This document shows, one piece after another, positions 8,319 to 16,988 of a stretch of DNA of 64,000 bases. The position numbers were made by a program, and so were the translations under genes. The stretch lies in the NCBI GenBank assembly GCA_025998955.1, contig AP024676.1, forward strand, positions 3,038,001 through 3,102,000, given 5' to 3'. Source of the DNA: Candidatus Roseilinea sp. GTDB taxonomy: Bacteria > Chloroflexota > Anaerolineae > J036 > Brachytrichaceae. The notes beneath the pieces are model-generated. The model ran no database searches and was not told where the DNA came from. It saw only the letters and a program-made list of their open reading frames with translations. Within the stretch, counting starts at the first letter, position 1. Each line of letters opens with the position of its first letter.

Positions 8319-8378
8319 CTTGCGTCTCGCGTCCTACGTCTTGCGTCTTGGTTCTTGCCCCTCGGCTCTTGGCATTCT
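8319..8378. repeat. Degenerate word repeat (CTTGCGTCT / TCGCGTCCTACGT)
   Basis: The gap between the two dehydratase genes consists of variants of CTTGCGTCT, CGTCCTACG and CTTGGTTCTTG. The same wording (GCGTTTTACGCCTTGCGTCT) occurs at 19081-19120. The repeat runs into the first codons of the small subunit gene. Confidence 0.75.
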
Positions 8379-10724
8379 TCACACATCCGGCTCCCAGTCG
8401 AAGAACAGTTCCTGCGGCGGCTTGTCGCGCACTTCCTCGGTCTCGCGGCGGTGCAGGAGCGCCGTCTTCACGATCAGCCGAAGGCGCGCCCAGTTATCCA
8501 CCGTCACCGGCACAGGCTTGACCACTTCACCCTTCGCATACTTCGCCGCATTGCGCCCGATCTGCTCGAAGGTCTCCAGCGTCAGGCTGGGTGAGAACGA
8601 GAACAGTTCGAGGTTGTGCAGCCGCGGCATACCGCGCTTGTGAATGACGGCTGTGCCACGGCTCTGCAGGCCGATGCCGATGCCGCTGCCGCTGTAGCTC
8701 GATGCAGTGAAGCCAAGTTGGGCGCAGTCGCTGGTGTGGTAGGCCTTGATCAGCCGGGCGACCATGCCTTCCTTGGCCACGCCGGTAAAGATGGCCTTGA
8801 GCACGTCCTCGTGGTCGAGGCCGTTGATCGTCTTGGTCAGCGCCGTGCCGAAGGCCGGCCCGACGCACACGATCACCTCGTTGAAGCGACCTGGACGCGC
8901 CGGGCCGATCTCGTGCAAGTTTTGCAGCGGCACGCCGATCCGGTCGGCGATGAAGTCACGCGGCGAGCGTGCTTGCGGCAGGGCGATGATCTCCTGCCAG
9001 CGCGCACCTTGCAGGCGATAGCCCGTGCCCGGCCCGGCGTAGTCGTTCGGGTCGGTGAGGGCGCTGAGCACGCGGAAGCGAGGCGCCGGCATTGGGCGGT
9101 CGGGCGTTGACAGGGCGCGAGTTCGTTCGTGATTTGGAGAGAACGCCGCCTCGTGCTCGTCGTGCCCTTCGTGGTTCGACACGAAGATCGCCGCCGGCTG
9201 CAAGTAATCGCCCAGCGTGCGCTGGCGCAGCATCTCGGCGAGGTTGGCGGCGACGCGCGCGAACCCGCGCCGGTGCAGCGCAGCGATCACGTTGCGCACG
9301 TCCTGCGGCCCTTCCAGGAAGCGGTCGGCGGCAGCGAGATCGGCGACGATGTCGCGCGGCGGCATGTCGTCGCTGCCGTGGGCGACGACGGCGGCCTCCA
9401 CCTCCTCGTCGCGGATCTCCGGGAAGCCCAACTCGGCATAGACGGCCTGCACCGCGCGGGCGGCCTCACGGCGCGCGGCCAGCGCCTCCGCCTCGCGCAC
9501 CGGGCGCAGCCCCCCGTCTATCTGCATGTCGCGCTGCAGCACGTTATAGTCATCGAAGTCCTCGGCGTCGAAGTTGCCGCCGCCGAACATGTTGTCGCGA
9601 CGGGGCACGGCGCTATAGCCGCTGAAAATGAAGTCCGTGCCGGGGATGAACTGCAGCATGAGCTTGGCGCTCTTGCGGATGGCGCTGTGGCTGGCCAGCG
9701 CATCGTTGCCGCTGGCGACCTCCAGGCCGAGCATCGCAGCAATCAGATTCTCGGCCAGCACGGCGCGCACACCCCCGGGCAAGCTCTCCGGCAACGCGAT
9801 GCACGAAATCGAGCCGTTCTGTACGCCCTGGCTGCCGGCACCGCGCGCCACGCATAAGCAGCGCGCCTCCAGGTACAGCATGCTCTTGCCCTCGCTGCTG
9901 CCCATCAGCGCTTCGCTGCCCGTGCCGCTGGTGAAGCGAATCTTCACGCCGCGCGAGGCATAGGCGCTGGCGAGGAAGGCTTTGCTCCACGGCGTGTCGT
10001 CGCCATCCACGAAGCTACGCTCGGTGCCGTATACGCTCAACGTCTCGGCATAGCTGGTCAGCCCCTTCATCGCCAGGCGCAAGCCCATGCTCTCCTCGAT
10101 GGCGCACTGGGTGAGCACGCCGCCCCGGCCGGTTTGCGAGCCGATCAGCACGCATAGCGCATTCAGCGGCGCCATGCGCGCGATGCCGACGGTAGTCTCG
10201 ATCTCGGCGAAGCCGCGCAGCGCCGCTTCGGCGGCATCGGCGGCCAGCAGCGCGGGATTCTCAAGACGGTTGGTGACGTGCGCTTGGTTGGCCGGCGTCT
10301 TGCGCACGCGCATTTTGGCTAGGCCCATCATCATCTCCAGGACGCTCATGTGCCGCACGATCTCGCACAGCTTGGCCGGTGTGCAGCCCAGCGCCAGCCG
10401 GCGCACTTCGTGAGCGGGCACGTTGATGTCAACCAGCATGCGCGCGATGTGCAACGACGGCGTGGCCATCGCCTCTTCGGCGACGTTCAGATCGAGGAAG
10501 TGATCGGCAATGAACGCGTCGAGCGCATCGAATTGTTCGCGTAGCTTGCCGTCCATCTCTACCACCCGCTTCCCCCAGGAGAGGGTCGGAGCGAGGGTCA
10601 ACGACGGCGGCGGGTCATTCGGCCCGTCGGCGACGATCAAGCCGGCGTCGGGCCATGCCTCGACGAAGGTTTCCTTGTTGATGTCGCGCTCGGCCAGCCG
10701 GGCGAAGCGTTTGGAGTGGATCAT
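8379..10724 (-). CDS. pduCD: Diol/glycerol dehydratase large-medium subunit fusion (adenosylcobalamin-dependent)
   Basis: A 781-residue fusion. Residues about 1-590 are the catalytic TIM-barrel large subunit (VLTQCAIEESMGLRL, YGTERSFVDGDDTPWSKAFL, FIPGTDFIFSGYSAVPRRDN, GNFDAEDFDDYNVLQRD). Residues about 600-781 are the medium subunit (EVIVCVGPAFGTALT, SGSGIGIGLQSRGTAVIHKR, LTLETFEQIGRNAAKYAKGE). It converts 1,2-diols or glycerol to aldehydes. ATG 10724 is chosen because MIHSKRFARLAERDINKETF matches the PduC start, and a TACACT box lies 9 nt upstream; the frame stays open 31 codons further up. An insertion of about 34 residues (9076-9181) sits in a normally short loop before the conserved DPNDYAGPGTGYR. 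No reactivase or microcompartment gene is in the window. Confidence 0.93.
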   Translation of the reverse strand: MIHSKRFARLAERDINKETFVEAWPDAGLIVADGPNDPPPSLTLAPTLSWGKRVVEMDGKLREQFDALDAFIADHFLDLNVAEEAMATPSLHIARMLVDINVPAHEVRRLALGCTPAKLCEIVRHMSVLEMMMGLAKMRVRKTPANQAHVTNRLENPALLAADAAEAALRGFAEIETTVGIARMAPLNALCVLIGSQTGRGGVLTQCAIEESMGLRLAMKGLTSYAETLSVYGTERSFVDGDDTPWSKAFLASAYASRGVKIRFTSGTGSEALMGSSEGKSMLYLEARCLCVARGAGSQGVQNGSISCIALPESLPGGVRAVLAENLIAAMLGLEVASGNDALASHSAIRKSAKLMLQFIPGTDFIFSGYSAVPRRDNMFGGGNFDAEDFDDYNVLQRDMQIDGGLRPVREAEALAARREAARAVQAVYAELGFPEIRDEEVEAAVVAHGSDDMPPRDIVADLAAADRFLEGPQDVRNVIAALHRRGFARVAANLAEMLRQRTLGDYLQPAAIFVSNHEGHDEHEAAFSPNHERTRALSTPDRPMPAPRFRVLSALTDPNDYAGPGTGYRLQGARWQEIIALPQARSPRDFIADRIGVPLQNLHEIGPARPGRFNEVIVCVGPAFGTALTKTINGLDHEDVLKAIFTGVAKEGMVARLIKAYHTSDCAQLGFTASSYSGSGIGIGLQSRGTAVIHKRGMPRLHNLELFSFSPSLTLETFEQIGRNAAKYAKGEVVKPVPVTVDNWARLRLIVKTALLHRRETEEVRDKPPQELFFDWEPDV
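9076..9181. repeat. In-frame repeat insertion in pduCD (AACCACGAAG family)
   Basis: On the minus strand it reads AACCACGAAGGGCACGACGA and onward, encoding SNHEGHDEHEAAFSPNHERT and then a Pro-rich stretch. PduC homologues I know have only about four residues between the strand ending AAIFV and RVLSALTDPNDY. A similar word (CTTCGCGTCTTCGTGGTTGG on the + strand) occurs at 21579-21598 outside genes, so a mobile or spreading word repeat has entered a coding region without breaking the frame. Confidence 0.65.
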
Positions 10725-10733
10725 GGCAGGCGT

Positions 10734-10739
10734 AGTGTA
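10734..10739 (-). promoter_or_regulatory. -10 box TACACT for pduCD
   Basis: On the minus strand TACACT ends 9 nt before the ATG at 10724, with no Shine-Dalgarno site between, fitting a leaderless start. This supports the chosen start over the longer frame. Confidence 0.4.
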
Positions 10740-11107
10740 CGGGAATTCGGCAGGCGCCATACGAGGCCAGCTCACACGTTTCTGCTCAAAGGGTGACTCT
10801 GTAGGGATGTAGCGCAACTCACCATATCAGGTGCGAATGATGCTTGTCTTCAGGCCGGCATCGTCCTCTCAAGCGTCAATCTATCGTTTCCCCTACAATT
10901 CGGATGTCTACAAGCGATGCGTCATCTCGATTTTTTGGACAGGGCGAAAGGAGTTCTGCCTGAGTTTAGTCGAACTCTTTTGTCACATGATTGACCCTAC
11001 CCCGCTGGGTATGTCACCGGCGCGGCAAGTCCTCGACCGCTTAACCTGAACTGACGTGTTTTACACACAACGGAATACGTGACATCTGATACTTGACCCC
11101 CGCCTGT
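10740..11107. other. Intergenic region between divergent genes, no gene recognised
   Basis: About 370 bp of lower GC than the surroundings. A 72-codon frame (10831-11049) has no recognisable features and no ribosome site, so I do not call it. I looked for a cobalamin riboswitch upstream of the B12-dependent dehydratase and saw no B12-box-like core. It probably only holds the two divergent promoters. Confidence 0.5.
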
Positions 11108-12247
11108 ATGGACCTCAGCCACATTCGAATCCTCGACCATCACGCGCACAACCTGCTCACGCCGGAGGCGATGGCGGGCTTCACCCTCACCGCGGCCTTC
11201 ACCGAAGGCTATGCGCAGGAGATCGTCTCTCATCACGTGCGCCAGACGCTGTTCTTCAAGCGCAGCCTGCGCCAACTGGCCGACGTGCTGGGCTGCGCGC
11301 CAACGCTCGAAGGGCTGCTCGGTGCGCGCGAGCGATTGGGCTATGAGCAAACAGCGCAGACACTCTTCGACGCCGGCGGCTTTGCGGCGCTGCTGCTGGA
11401 CGACGGTTTCATGCCCGATCGCATCATGCCCACCGCGTGGCACAATCGCTTCGCCCCGACCTACCGCTTCATCCGCATCGAGCATCTGGCCGCGCAACTG
11501 ATCACGCAACAGGCGACCTGGCCGGCGTTCTGCGATGCCTTCCGCGCCGCGCTGGAGGCGCGCGGGCCGGATGTCGTCGGCTTCAAGAGCATCATCGCCT
11601 ATCGCAGCGGACTGAACATCCAGCCGATGAGCCCCCAGGCCGCGGAGCTGGCGTTCATCGAGCTGCGCGGACGCGCCGAACGAGGCCAACCGGTGCGCAT
11701 CGCGCACAAGGCGCTCAACGATTGGCTGGTTTGGACGATGTTGGAGATTGCCGCGCGCGATGGCCTGCCGGTGCAATTCCACACCGGCTTCGGCGACCCC
11801 GACCTGGACTTACGCGAGGCCAACCCGCTGCACCTCCGGCCGATCTTCGAGAACCACGCGCTGCGCCGCGCGCCGGTCGTGCTGCTGCATGCGTCCTACC
11901 CGTTCACGCGCGAGGCCGGCTACTTGGCAGCAGTCTATCCGAATGCTTACCTCGACCTCGGCCTGGCGCTGCCCTATCTCAGCCGAAGCGGGATGCGCTT
12001 CGCCGTGCGCGCGGCGATGGAGCTGGCGCCGATCAGCAAGATCATGTTCTCCACCGACGCACACCTGATCCCCGAGACGTTCTACCTGGGCGCGCGTTGC
12101 GGGCGCGAGGTGATCGCCGAGGAGCTGTCGCAGGCGGTTGCCGACGGCGACCTATCGCCATCCGAGGCCGAGGAGGCTGCACTGGACATCCTGCACCGCA
12201 ACGCAGCGCGGCTGTATTTCGGCAAAGAGCACGTCGGGCCGGCGTAG
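11108..12247 (+). CDS. Amidohydrolase, FluG N-terminal-domain type
   Basis: A 379-residue TIM-barrel hydrolase. Metal-binding motifs are visible: DHHAHN near the N-terminus, HTGFGDPD (about residue 220), HASYPF (about 260) and FSTDAH (about 315). This combination and the STDAH ending match the amidohydrolase domain that in FluG-like proteins is joined to a glutamine synthetase domain; here it stands alone. Substrates in this group are poorly known. The frame can begin at TTG 11093, but ATG 11108 gives the natural start MDLSHIRILDHHAH. It is divergent from the dehydratase genes and convergent with a hypothetical gene. Confidence 0.8.
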   Translation: MDLSHIRILDHHAHNLLTPEAMAGFTLTAAFTEGYAQEIVSHHVRQTLFFKRSLRQLADVLGCAPTLEGLLGARERLGYEQTAQTLFDAGGFAALLLDDGFMPDRIMPTAWHNRFAPTYRFIRIEHLAAQLITQQATWPAFCDAFRAALEARGPDVVGFKSIIAYRSGLNIQPMSPQAAELAFIELRGRAERGQPVRIAHKALNDWLVWTMLEIAARDGLPVQFHTGFGDPDLDLREANPLHLRPIFENHALRRAPVVLLHASYPFTREAGYLAAVYPNAYLDLGLALPYLSRSGMRFAVRAAMELAPISKIMFSTDAHLIPETFYLGARCGREVIAEELSQAVADGDLSPSEAEEAALDILHRNAARLYFGKEHVGPA

Positions 12248-12261
12248 CGTTGCCGTTGGCG

Positions 12262-12864
12262 TTACTCCTCTCTCGGCTGCGCTTCGACCCACGTCTCCGA
12301 GAAAGCCAAGAAGGCGGAGCTGTAGGTCTCGCCGGGGATGCGTTTGACGGTGCCCTGCGCCGGCGCGCCGTTTGCGGTGATGCCCCCGCGCGCGCAATGA
12401 CAAATCACGGCCGAGACGTTGTAGGGGATCGGCCCGCTCGTGTTGTAGAAGATCTCTAGACCGGCATCTAGCATCTCTTGCCACAGTAACTCGATCGTGA
12501 CGGCCTGGGCGCGACAAACAATGCGATGGCGGCGGCTGCCTTCCCCGCGCTGCGTGAACTGCGCCGGCATGGGATCGAGCGCGGCATAACCGCGATCGCG
12601 AAATCCCTCGAAGTATTGATTGAACCGCGACGCGATCATCCGTCCCAACGAAGGGTTGTCGGCGTAGATCACCCGTTGCGGCAGCATAGTAAGCGTCGAA
12701 GCTGCCGCGTCGTGCCGGACGAATAGCGCCCACCCTTCGCCGTGCTCGGAATAAGTGCAGCGCCAGCAACTGGTCGAGATGGCGATCTCGCCATTCGACT
12801 GGTAGAGGGTGATCATGTGGTTCTCGCCGGCAAAGATCACCGGCCGCTTCACGCCGATTAGCAA
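12262..12864 (-). CDS. Hypothetical protein downstream of an ACR3/BASS-type transporter
   Basis: A 200-residue soluble protein with no family I recognise. It has several Cys residues (STSCWRCTYSEHGEG, ICHCARGG) and a conserved-looking core (VIYADNPSLGRMIASRFNQYFEGF). It overlaps the stop of the transporter gene by 7 bp and follows it on the same strand, which favours co-transcription and a related role. The start is uncertain: TTG 12864 gives the full frame, GTG 12852 and ATG 12816 are alternatives. Antisense frames over this stretch lack coding character. Confidence 0.6.
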   Translation of the reverse strand: MLIGVKRPVIFAGENHMITLYQSNGEIAISTSCWRCTYSEHGEGWALFVRHDAAASTLTMLPQRVIYADNPSLGRMIASRFNQYFEGFRDRGYAALDPMPAQFTQRGEGSRRHRIVCRAQAVTIELLWQEMLDAGLEIFYNTSGPIPYNVSAVICHCARGGITANGAPAQGTVKRIPGETYSSAFLAFSETWVEAQPREE

Positions 12865-13865
12865 TGTACACCTCGCTCAATACTTCGACGTGGTGCAGGC
12901 ATTGAGAAAGCACCCGTGCGCCGAATCCACAGCAACATCTGTGAGACAACGCCCAGCACCGGCAGCTCGATCAGCGGGCCGATCACCAGCGTCAACGCGA
13001 TCACTGGCTGTTCGGGGAAGGCGGCCAACGCGATGCCCAGTGCGATGGGCGAGTTGCGCGCCAGCGTCGTGCAGCAGAGCGATGCCACGTCATCATACGA
13101 CGCGCGCAAGGCGCGGCCGATGGTCAGCGCCAGCCCTATGTTGATGGCGTAGAACAGCAGGAGCGGCACGAGCAGCCGCAGGAACGCGTGTGGGTTCTGC
13201 GCAAGGACGTCGCCCTGGGATGCGAACATCGCGGCGATGGCCAGCGCAAGGCAAAGGGTTTGTCCGGCTTGAACGAGCGGCAGCGCCCGGCCGAACAGCC
13301 AGCCTTCGCCACGCGCGCGGATCACGACGGCGCGCAGCGCAATCGCGGTCGCCAAAGGCAACAGCAAGACCAACGCGACGCTCTGGACGATGCGCCAGGC
13401 ATCCGGCGAAATCACCGTGCCCGCCAGCAGCAATAGATAGATCGGCAGCAAGACCAACTGTAGGGTCAAGTTCACCGGCAGCAGCGCCGTGCTCAGCGCC
13501 AGGTTGCCGCGGGCGATGCCGGTGAATACCAAATACCAGTCGGTGCACGGCGTGACGAGCAACATGATCAGGCCGATCCACAGCGCCGGCATGTCGCGCA
13601 GGAAGAGCCACCCCAGCAGCCAAGCTAGTAGCGGCGTCCATGCGAAATTGACCACGAGGCTGATGAACGCGATGCGCCGATGGTTCAGCACGTCACCGAA
13701 CCGGCGCAGCGGCACGTTGAGGAAAGCCCCGGTCAGCATCAGCATCAGGAGCGGCAGGATCAGGTGGCCAGCCGGCTCGGCCAACACGGGCACGTTCCCC
13801 AAGGCCAGGCCGACGAAAACGGCCGCCAGGATGATGGGCGACTGGAGCTTCTCGATCAGGCGCAT
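12858..13865 (-). CDS. ACR3/bile-acid:sodium-symporter-family transporter
   Basis: A 335-residue membrane protein with about ten membrane segments. The motif LVTPCTDWYLVFTGIARGN resembles the conserved Cys region of ACR3-type arsenite exporters and related BASS-family carriers, and a second broken-helix region (CCTTLARNSPIALGIALAAF) is present. Arsenite export is possible, but no arsR or arsC lies nearby, so a general organic-anion or arsenite carrier is the safer call. The ATG at 13865 lies 5 bp after the gatB stop, and the ribosome site (TGAGGATC) overlaps that stop. It is probably the third gene of a tsaD-gatB operon. Confidence 0.8.
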   Translation of the reverse strand: MRLIEKLQSPIILAAVFVGLALGNVPVLAEPAGHLILPLLMLMLTGAFLNVPLRRFGDVLNHRRIAFISLVVNFAWTPLLAWLLGWLFLRDMPALWIGLIMLLVTPCTDWYLVFTGIARGNLALSTALLPVNLTLQLVLLPIYLLLLAGTVISPDAWRIVQSVALVLLLPLATAIALRAVVIRARGEGWLFGRALPLVQAGQTLCLALAIAAMFASQGDVLAQNPHAFLRLLVPLLLFYAINIGLALTIGRALRASYDDVASLCCTTLARNSPIALGIALAAFPEQPVIALTLVIGPLIELPVLGVVSQMLLWIRRTGAFSMPAPRRSIERGVHC

Positions 13866-13870
13866 GATCC

Positions 13871-15355
13871 TCAGGATTTCAGCGCCTCGCGCAACAACCG
13901 ATTGATCACCTGCGCGTTGCCTTTGCCTTTGGTCGCCTTCATTGCCTGACCGACGAGGAAGCCAAATACCTTCTCCTGGCCGCTCAGATATTGCTGCACT
14001 TGGCTGGGATGCGCAGCGATCACCTCAGCGACGACTTTACGGAGCGCGTCCGCGTCGCTTACCTGCGCCAGCCCTCGCGCTTCGACGATGGCTTTGGCAT
14101 CCGCGCCGGTGGTGAACATCTCCTCGAACACCCGACGGGCCGTGTTGATATTGATGATCTGCTGATCTACCAGACCGATCAACTCGGCCAGTTGTCGCGG
14201 CTGCGGCTTGATACCAGCGATCTCGGCATTGGGGATGCCGTTGACCTTCATCAGGCGGAAGACTTCGGTCTGAATCCAGTTGGCAGCCGCCTTAGCGCGG
14301 GCGCGCAAGTCTGCAGCGGGGGCAGCCGCGATGACCTGCTCGAACCATTCGGCAACGGCGCGGTCGCTCGTCAACTGCACAGCGTCATAGGCGCTCAGCC
14401 CGAAGTCGCGGCGGTAACGATCTTGACGCACCAGCGCCAGCTCCGGCACGCGCCGACGCACGTCCTCTAACCAGGCGTCATCCACCTCCAACGGCGGCAA
14501 GTCCGGTTCGGGGAAGTAGCGATAATCGTGCGCGCTCTCCTTCTCGCGCTGCACCACCGTCACGCCACGGCTCTCGTCCCAGCCCAGCGTCACCTGCTGC
14601 ACTGCTTCGCCGCGTTCGAGCAGCGCCGTCTGCCGATGAATTTCGTAGGCGATGGCATCGCGCACGGCGCGCAGGGAGTTGAGGTTCTTGATCTCGACCT
14701 TCACGCCGAACGCGTCGCTGCCTTTCGGGCGCAGGCTCATGTTCGGCTCGCAGCGCATGGCGCCTTTCTCCATATCGCCGGTGCTCACGCCCAAGTAGCG
14801 CACGATCTGCTGCAGCGCGCTGAGATAGGCATAGGCTTCATCGGCGCTGCGGATGTCTGGCTCGGTCACGATCTCCAGCAAGGGCACGCCGCTGCGGTTG
14901 TAGTCCACATACGACTTGTCGCCCACGTGGGTGAGCTTGCCGGTGTCCTCTTCCAGATGGGCGCGTCGAATGCGGATGCGTCGGCGCACGTTCTCTTCGC
15001 TCCAGTTGCCGGTGCTCAGGTCGCGCACGTCCACGTCCAGCCAGCCGTCGTAGGCCAGCGGACGCTGGTATTGTGAGATTTGGTAGCCCTTGGGCAGATC
15101 GGGGTACCAATACGACTTACGCTCCCAGAAGGTGCGGCGGGCGATCTGGCAGTTCAGCGCGAGGCCCACCATCATGGCGAACTCGACGGCGCGTTTGTTG
15201 ATCACCGGCAATGCGCCGGGCATCCCCAGGCATACGGGGCACACGTTCACGTTCGGCTCCGCGCCGAAGAAGCGCGCGCTGCACGCGCAGAACATTTTGC
15301 TGTGGGTATCCAGCTCGATGTGAGTCTCCATGCCGATGACGACTTCGTATTCCAT
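13871..15355 (-). CDS. gatB: Aspartyl/glutamyl-tRNA amidotransferase subunit B
   Basis: A 494-residue subunit of the GatCAB complex, which converts Glu-tRNA(Gln) and Asp-tRNA(Asn) to their amide forms. It opens with YEVVIGMETHIELDTHSKMF. The zinc-site cysteines (CACS, CPVCLGMPG) and the kinase-like core (KSYWYPDLPKGYQISQYQ) are present. A C-terminal YqeY-like tail domain closes with GFLVGQAMKATKGKGNAQ. Length is typical. gatA and gatC are not in the window. It starts 3 bp after tsaD ends, so the two are co-transcribed. Confidence 0.97.
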   Translation of the reverse strand: MEYEVVIGMETHIELDTHSKMFCACSARFFGAEPNVNVCPVCLGMPGALPVINKRAVEFAMMVGLALNCQIARRTFWERKSYWYPDLPKGYQISQYQRPLAYDGWLDVDVRDLSTGNWSEENVRRRIRIRRAHLEEDTGKLTHVGDKSYVDYNRSGVPLLEIVTEPDIRSADEAYAYLSALQQIVRYLGVSTGDMEKGAMRCEPNMSLRPKGSDAFGVKVEIKNLNSLRAVRDAIAYEIHRQTALLERGEAVQQVTLGWDESRGVTVVQREKESAHDYRYFPEPDLPPLEVDDAWLEDVRRRVPELALVRQDRYRRDFGLSAYDAVQLTSDRAVAEWFEQVIAAAPAADLRARAKAAANWIQTEVFRLMKVNGIPNAEIAGIKPQPRQLAELIGLVDQQIININTARRVFEEMFTTGADAKAIVEARGLAQVSDADALRKVVAEVIAAHPSQVQQYLSGQEKVFGFLVGQAMKATKGKGNAQVINRLLREALKS

Positions 15356-15358
15356 ATC

Positions 15359-16444
15359 TCACCCCAGTTTCAAATCCGGCGCAACGTCCATTGTCAGATC
15401 ATCGCGCACGCCGCGCATGAAGGCATAGTAACCGGCCGCGCCGATCATCGCCGCGTTGTCGGTACACAGGGCTATCGGCGGAAAGGAGATCCGGTCGCCG
15501 AAGCGCGCCGTCATCTTCTCGCGCAGCAGCCGGTTGGCCGAGACACCGCCGCCCACCAGCACGGCCTGTACGCCAAAGGCCTCCGCCGCGCGCGCCGTCT
15601 TCTCCACCAGCCAGTCGGTCACAGCGTCCTGGAAGGAAGCGGCGATGTCGCTGACCGGTGCGCGAGGCGCGAGGTCGCCGTCTGCGTTGATATAGTCCTG
15701 CACTAACCGCAGGACGTGCGTCTTGGCCCCGCTGAACGAAAACATGTATGCGTCGCTCGTTGCGCGGACCGTCTTGGCCCCCAGCGACACGCGCGGGCGC
15801 GAGAACGTGAAGCGTTGTGGATCGCCGCCCTGCGCCGCCTTCTGAATGGCCGGGCCGCCGGGGTAGCCCAGTCGGAGCAGGCGCGCCACTTTGTCGAACG
15901 CCTCGCCCACCGCATCGTCCACAGTATGGCCAAGGAGCTGATATTGCCCGTGACCGCGCATCAGCACCAGCTCGGTGTGTCCGCCGGAGACAATGAGCGC
16001 CAGCAGCGGGAAGGGCGATGCCGAATACAACCGTTGGCGCACAAGCGACGCCGGCGCGGCGCCGCTATCGAACTCCAGCCAGTGCGAGTAGATGTGCCCT
16101 TCGAGATGATTCACGCCAATCAGCGGCAGGTCGCGCGCCAGGCAGATGCCCTTGGCTGCATTGACGCCGACCACGAGCGAACCGGGCAGCCCCGGTCCCT
16201 TCGTCACCGCGACTGCGCTGAGCGAATCCCACGACGCCTGCGCTTCGGCCATCGCCGCATCAATCACCGGCGCAATCGCCTCGATGTGCGCCCGCGAGGC
16301 CATCTCCGGGAACACGCCGCCATAGCGCTGATGCAGATCAATCTGCGAAGCGACCACGTTGGAGCGGATGAAACGACCGTCGTCAATCACGGCGGCCGCA
16401 GTTTCATCGCACGAGGTCTCGATCGCCAAAATGCGCGTGGGCAC
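15359..16444 (-). CDS. tsaD: tRNA N6-adenosine threonylcarbamoyltransferase
   Basis: A 361-residue enzyme of the Kae1/TsaD (ASKHA) family that adds threonylcarbamoyl to A37 of ANN-decoding tRNAs, normally together with TsaB and TsaE. The N-terminal ILAIETSCDETAAAV, the metal-binding H113 and H117 (NHLEGHIYSHW), LIVSGGHTELVLM and GGGVSANRLLREKM are all present. Length is slightly above the bacterial average. The start is GTG 16444, with TATAAT only 8 nt upstream and no Shine-Dalgarno site, so it is probably leaderless. It leads a minus-strand run into gatB and two further genes. Confidence 0.97.
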   Translation of the reverse strand: MPTRILAIETSCDETAAAVIDDGRFIRSNVVASQIDLHQRYGGVFPEMASRAHIEAIAPVIDAAMAEAQASWDSLSAVAVTKGPGLPGSLVVGVNAAKGICLARDLPLIGVNHLEGHIYSHWLEFDSGAAPASLVRQRLYSASPFPLLALIVSGGHTELVLMRGHGQYQLLGHTVDDAVGEAFDKVARLLRLGYPGGPAIQKAAQGGDPQRFTFSRPRVSLGAKTVRATSDAYMFSFSGAKTHVLRLVQDYINADGDLAPRAPVSDIAASFQDAVTDWLVEKTARAAEAFGVQAVLVGGGVSANRLLREKMTARFGDRISFPPIALCTDNAAMIGAAGYYAFMRGVRDDLTMDVAPDLKLG

Positions 16445-16452
16445 GATGAGGG

Positions 16453-16458
16453 ATTATA
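16453..16458 (-). promoter_or_regulatory. Consensus -10 box TATAAT for tsaD
   Basis: TATAAT on the minus strand ends 8 nt before the GTG start of tsaD. The short gap and the lack of a ribosome site imply a leaderless message. No clear -35. Confidence 0.55.
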
Positions 16459-16478
16459 GGGTGCGCGGCCGCGGCGCA

Positions 16479-16976
16479 TTAGCCGATGATCTCTTCGACG
16501 CGCACCGAAAGATCGAGCGTTGGAGCGTGGAGCGTTTCGCCGCGCTGCAGCGTGACGACCTCGGCATATCGCCCATGATGCATCGGGCGGGTGTGTCGCT
16601 CGATCACATCATGATTCAGGTCCACCAGCCATGCCTCGGCGATGCCGGAAGCTGCGTCGTGGGGCAGCTTCACTTCACGGTCGAACCCGAGCGACGTATC
16701 GGCCACTTCGACGACCCGTAACACGTCGCAGCCGCGCGGCAATGCGCCGGCGTAGAAGTCGTCGCGCGGACGCAGCACGGTGATATCAGGCTGCGGCTCG
16801 GTGTCGTCGGATAGGCGGACAGGATTCTGTGCGCTAATGATCGCTCTGCGACCGAAGTGCTGAGTCAGCAGAGCAACCAGTCGGTTAACGCACGCAGCGT
16901 GGTGGCTACCGATCGGGCTCATCGGGCGAATGTCATGGTCGTCGTCATCGCCTCGTTCACCCTCTACGCCCTGCAT
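16479..16976 (-). CDS. Uma2-family (DUF820) nuclease-like protein, N-terminally shortened
   Basis: A 165-residue Uma2/DUF820 protein with a PD-(D/E)XK nuclease fold. The core is clear: MSPIGSHHAACVNRL, then EPQPDITVLRPRDDFYAG, VLRVVEVADTSLGFDREVKLP and IAEAWLVDLNHDVIE. These hold the Asp (PDI) and Glu-x-Lys-type residues (EVADTS...DREVK). Homologues have about 35-40 residues before MSPIG, including a Glu-containing VELIEGE segment. Here there is only MQGVEGERGDDDDHDIRP, with a low-complexity GATGACGACGACCATGAC run. The neighbouring gene ends 13 bp upstream, so the missing part is not nearby. It may be a decaying copy or a shortened but stable protein. Confidence 0.75.
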   Translation of the reverse strand: MQGVEGERGDDDDHDIRPMSPIGSHHAACVNRLVALLTQHFGRRAIISAQNPVRLSDDTEPQPDITVLRPRDDFYAGALPRGCDVLRVVEVADTSLGFDREVKLPHDAASGIAEAWLVDLNHDVIERHTRPMHHGRYAEVVTLQRGETLHAPTLDLSVRVEEIIG

Positions 16977-16988
16977 GGTAGCACAGGC

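Noticed and set aside
10740-11107. Cobalamin riboswitch upstream of the B12-dependent dehydratase
   Set aside because: I found no B12-box-like core or the paired elements of the known riboswitch, and the -10 box so close to the start leaves no leader for one.
12152-12949. Longer alternative frame (265 codons) over the hypothetical gene at 12262
   Set aside because: It overlaps both neighbours heavily and has shadow-type composition, while the 200-codon frame has varied, protein-like sequence and couples to the transporter gene.
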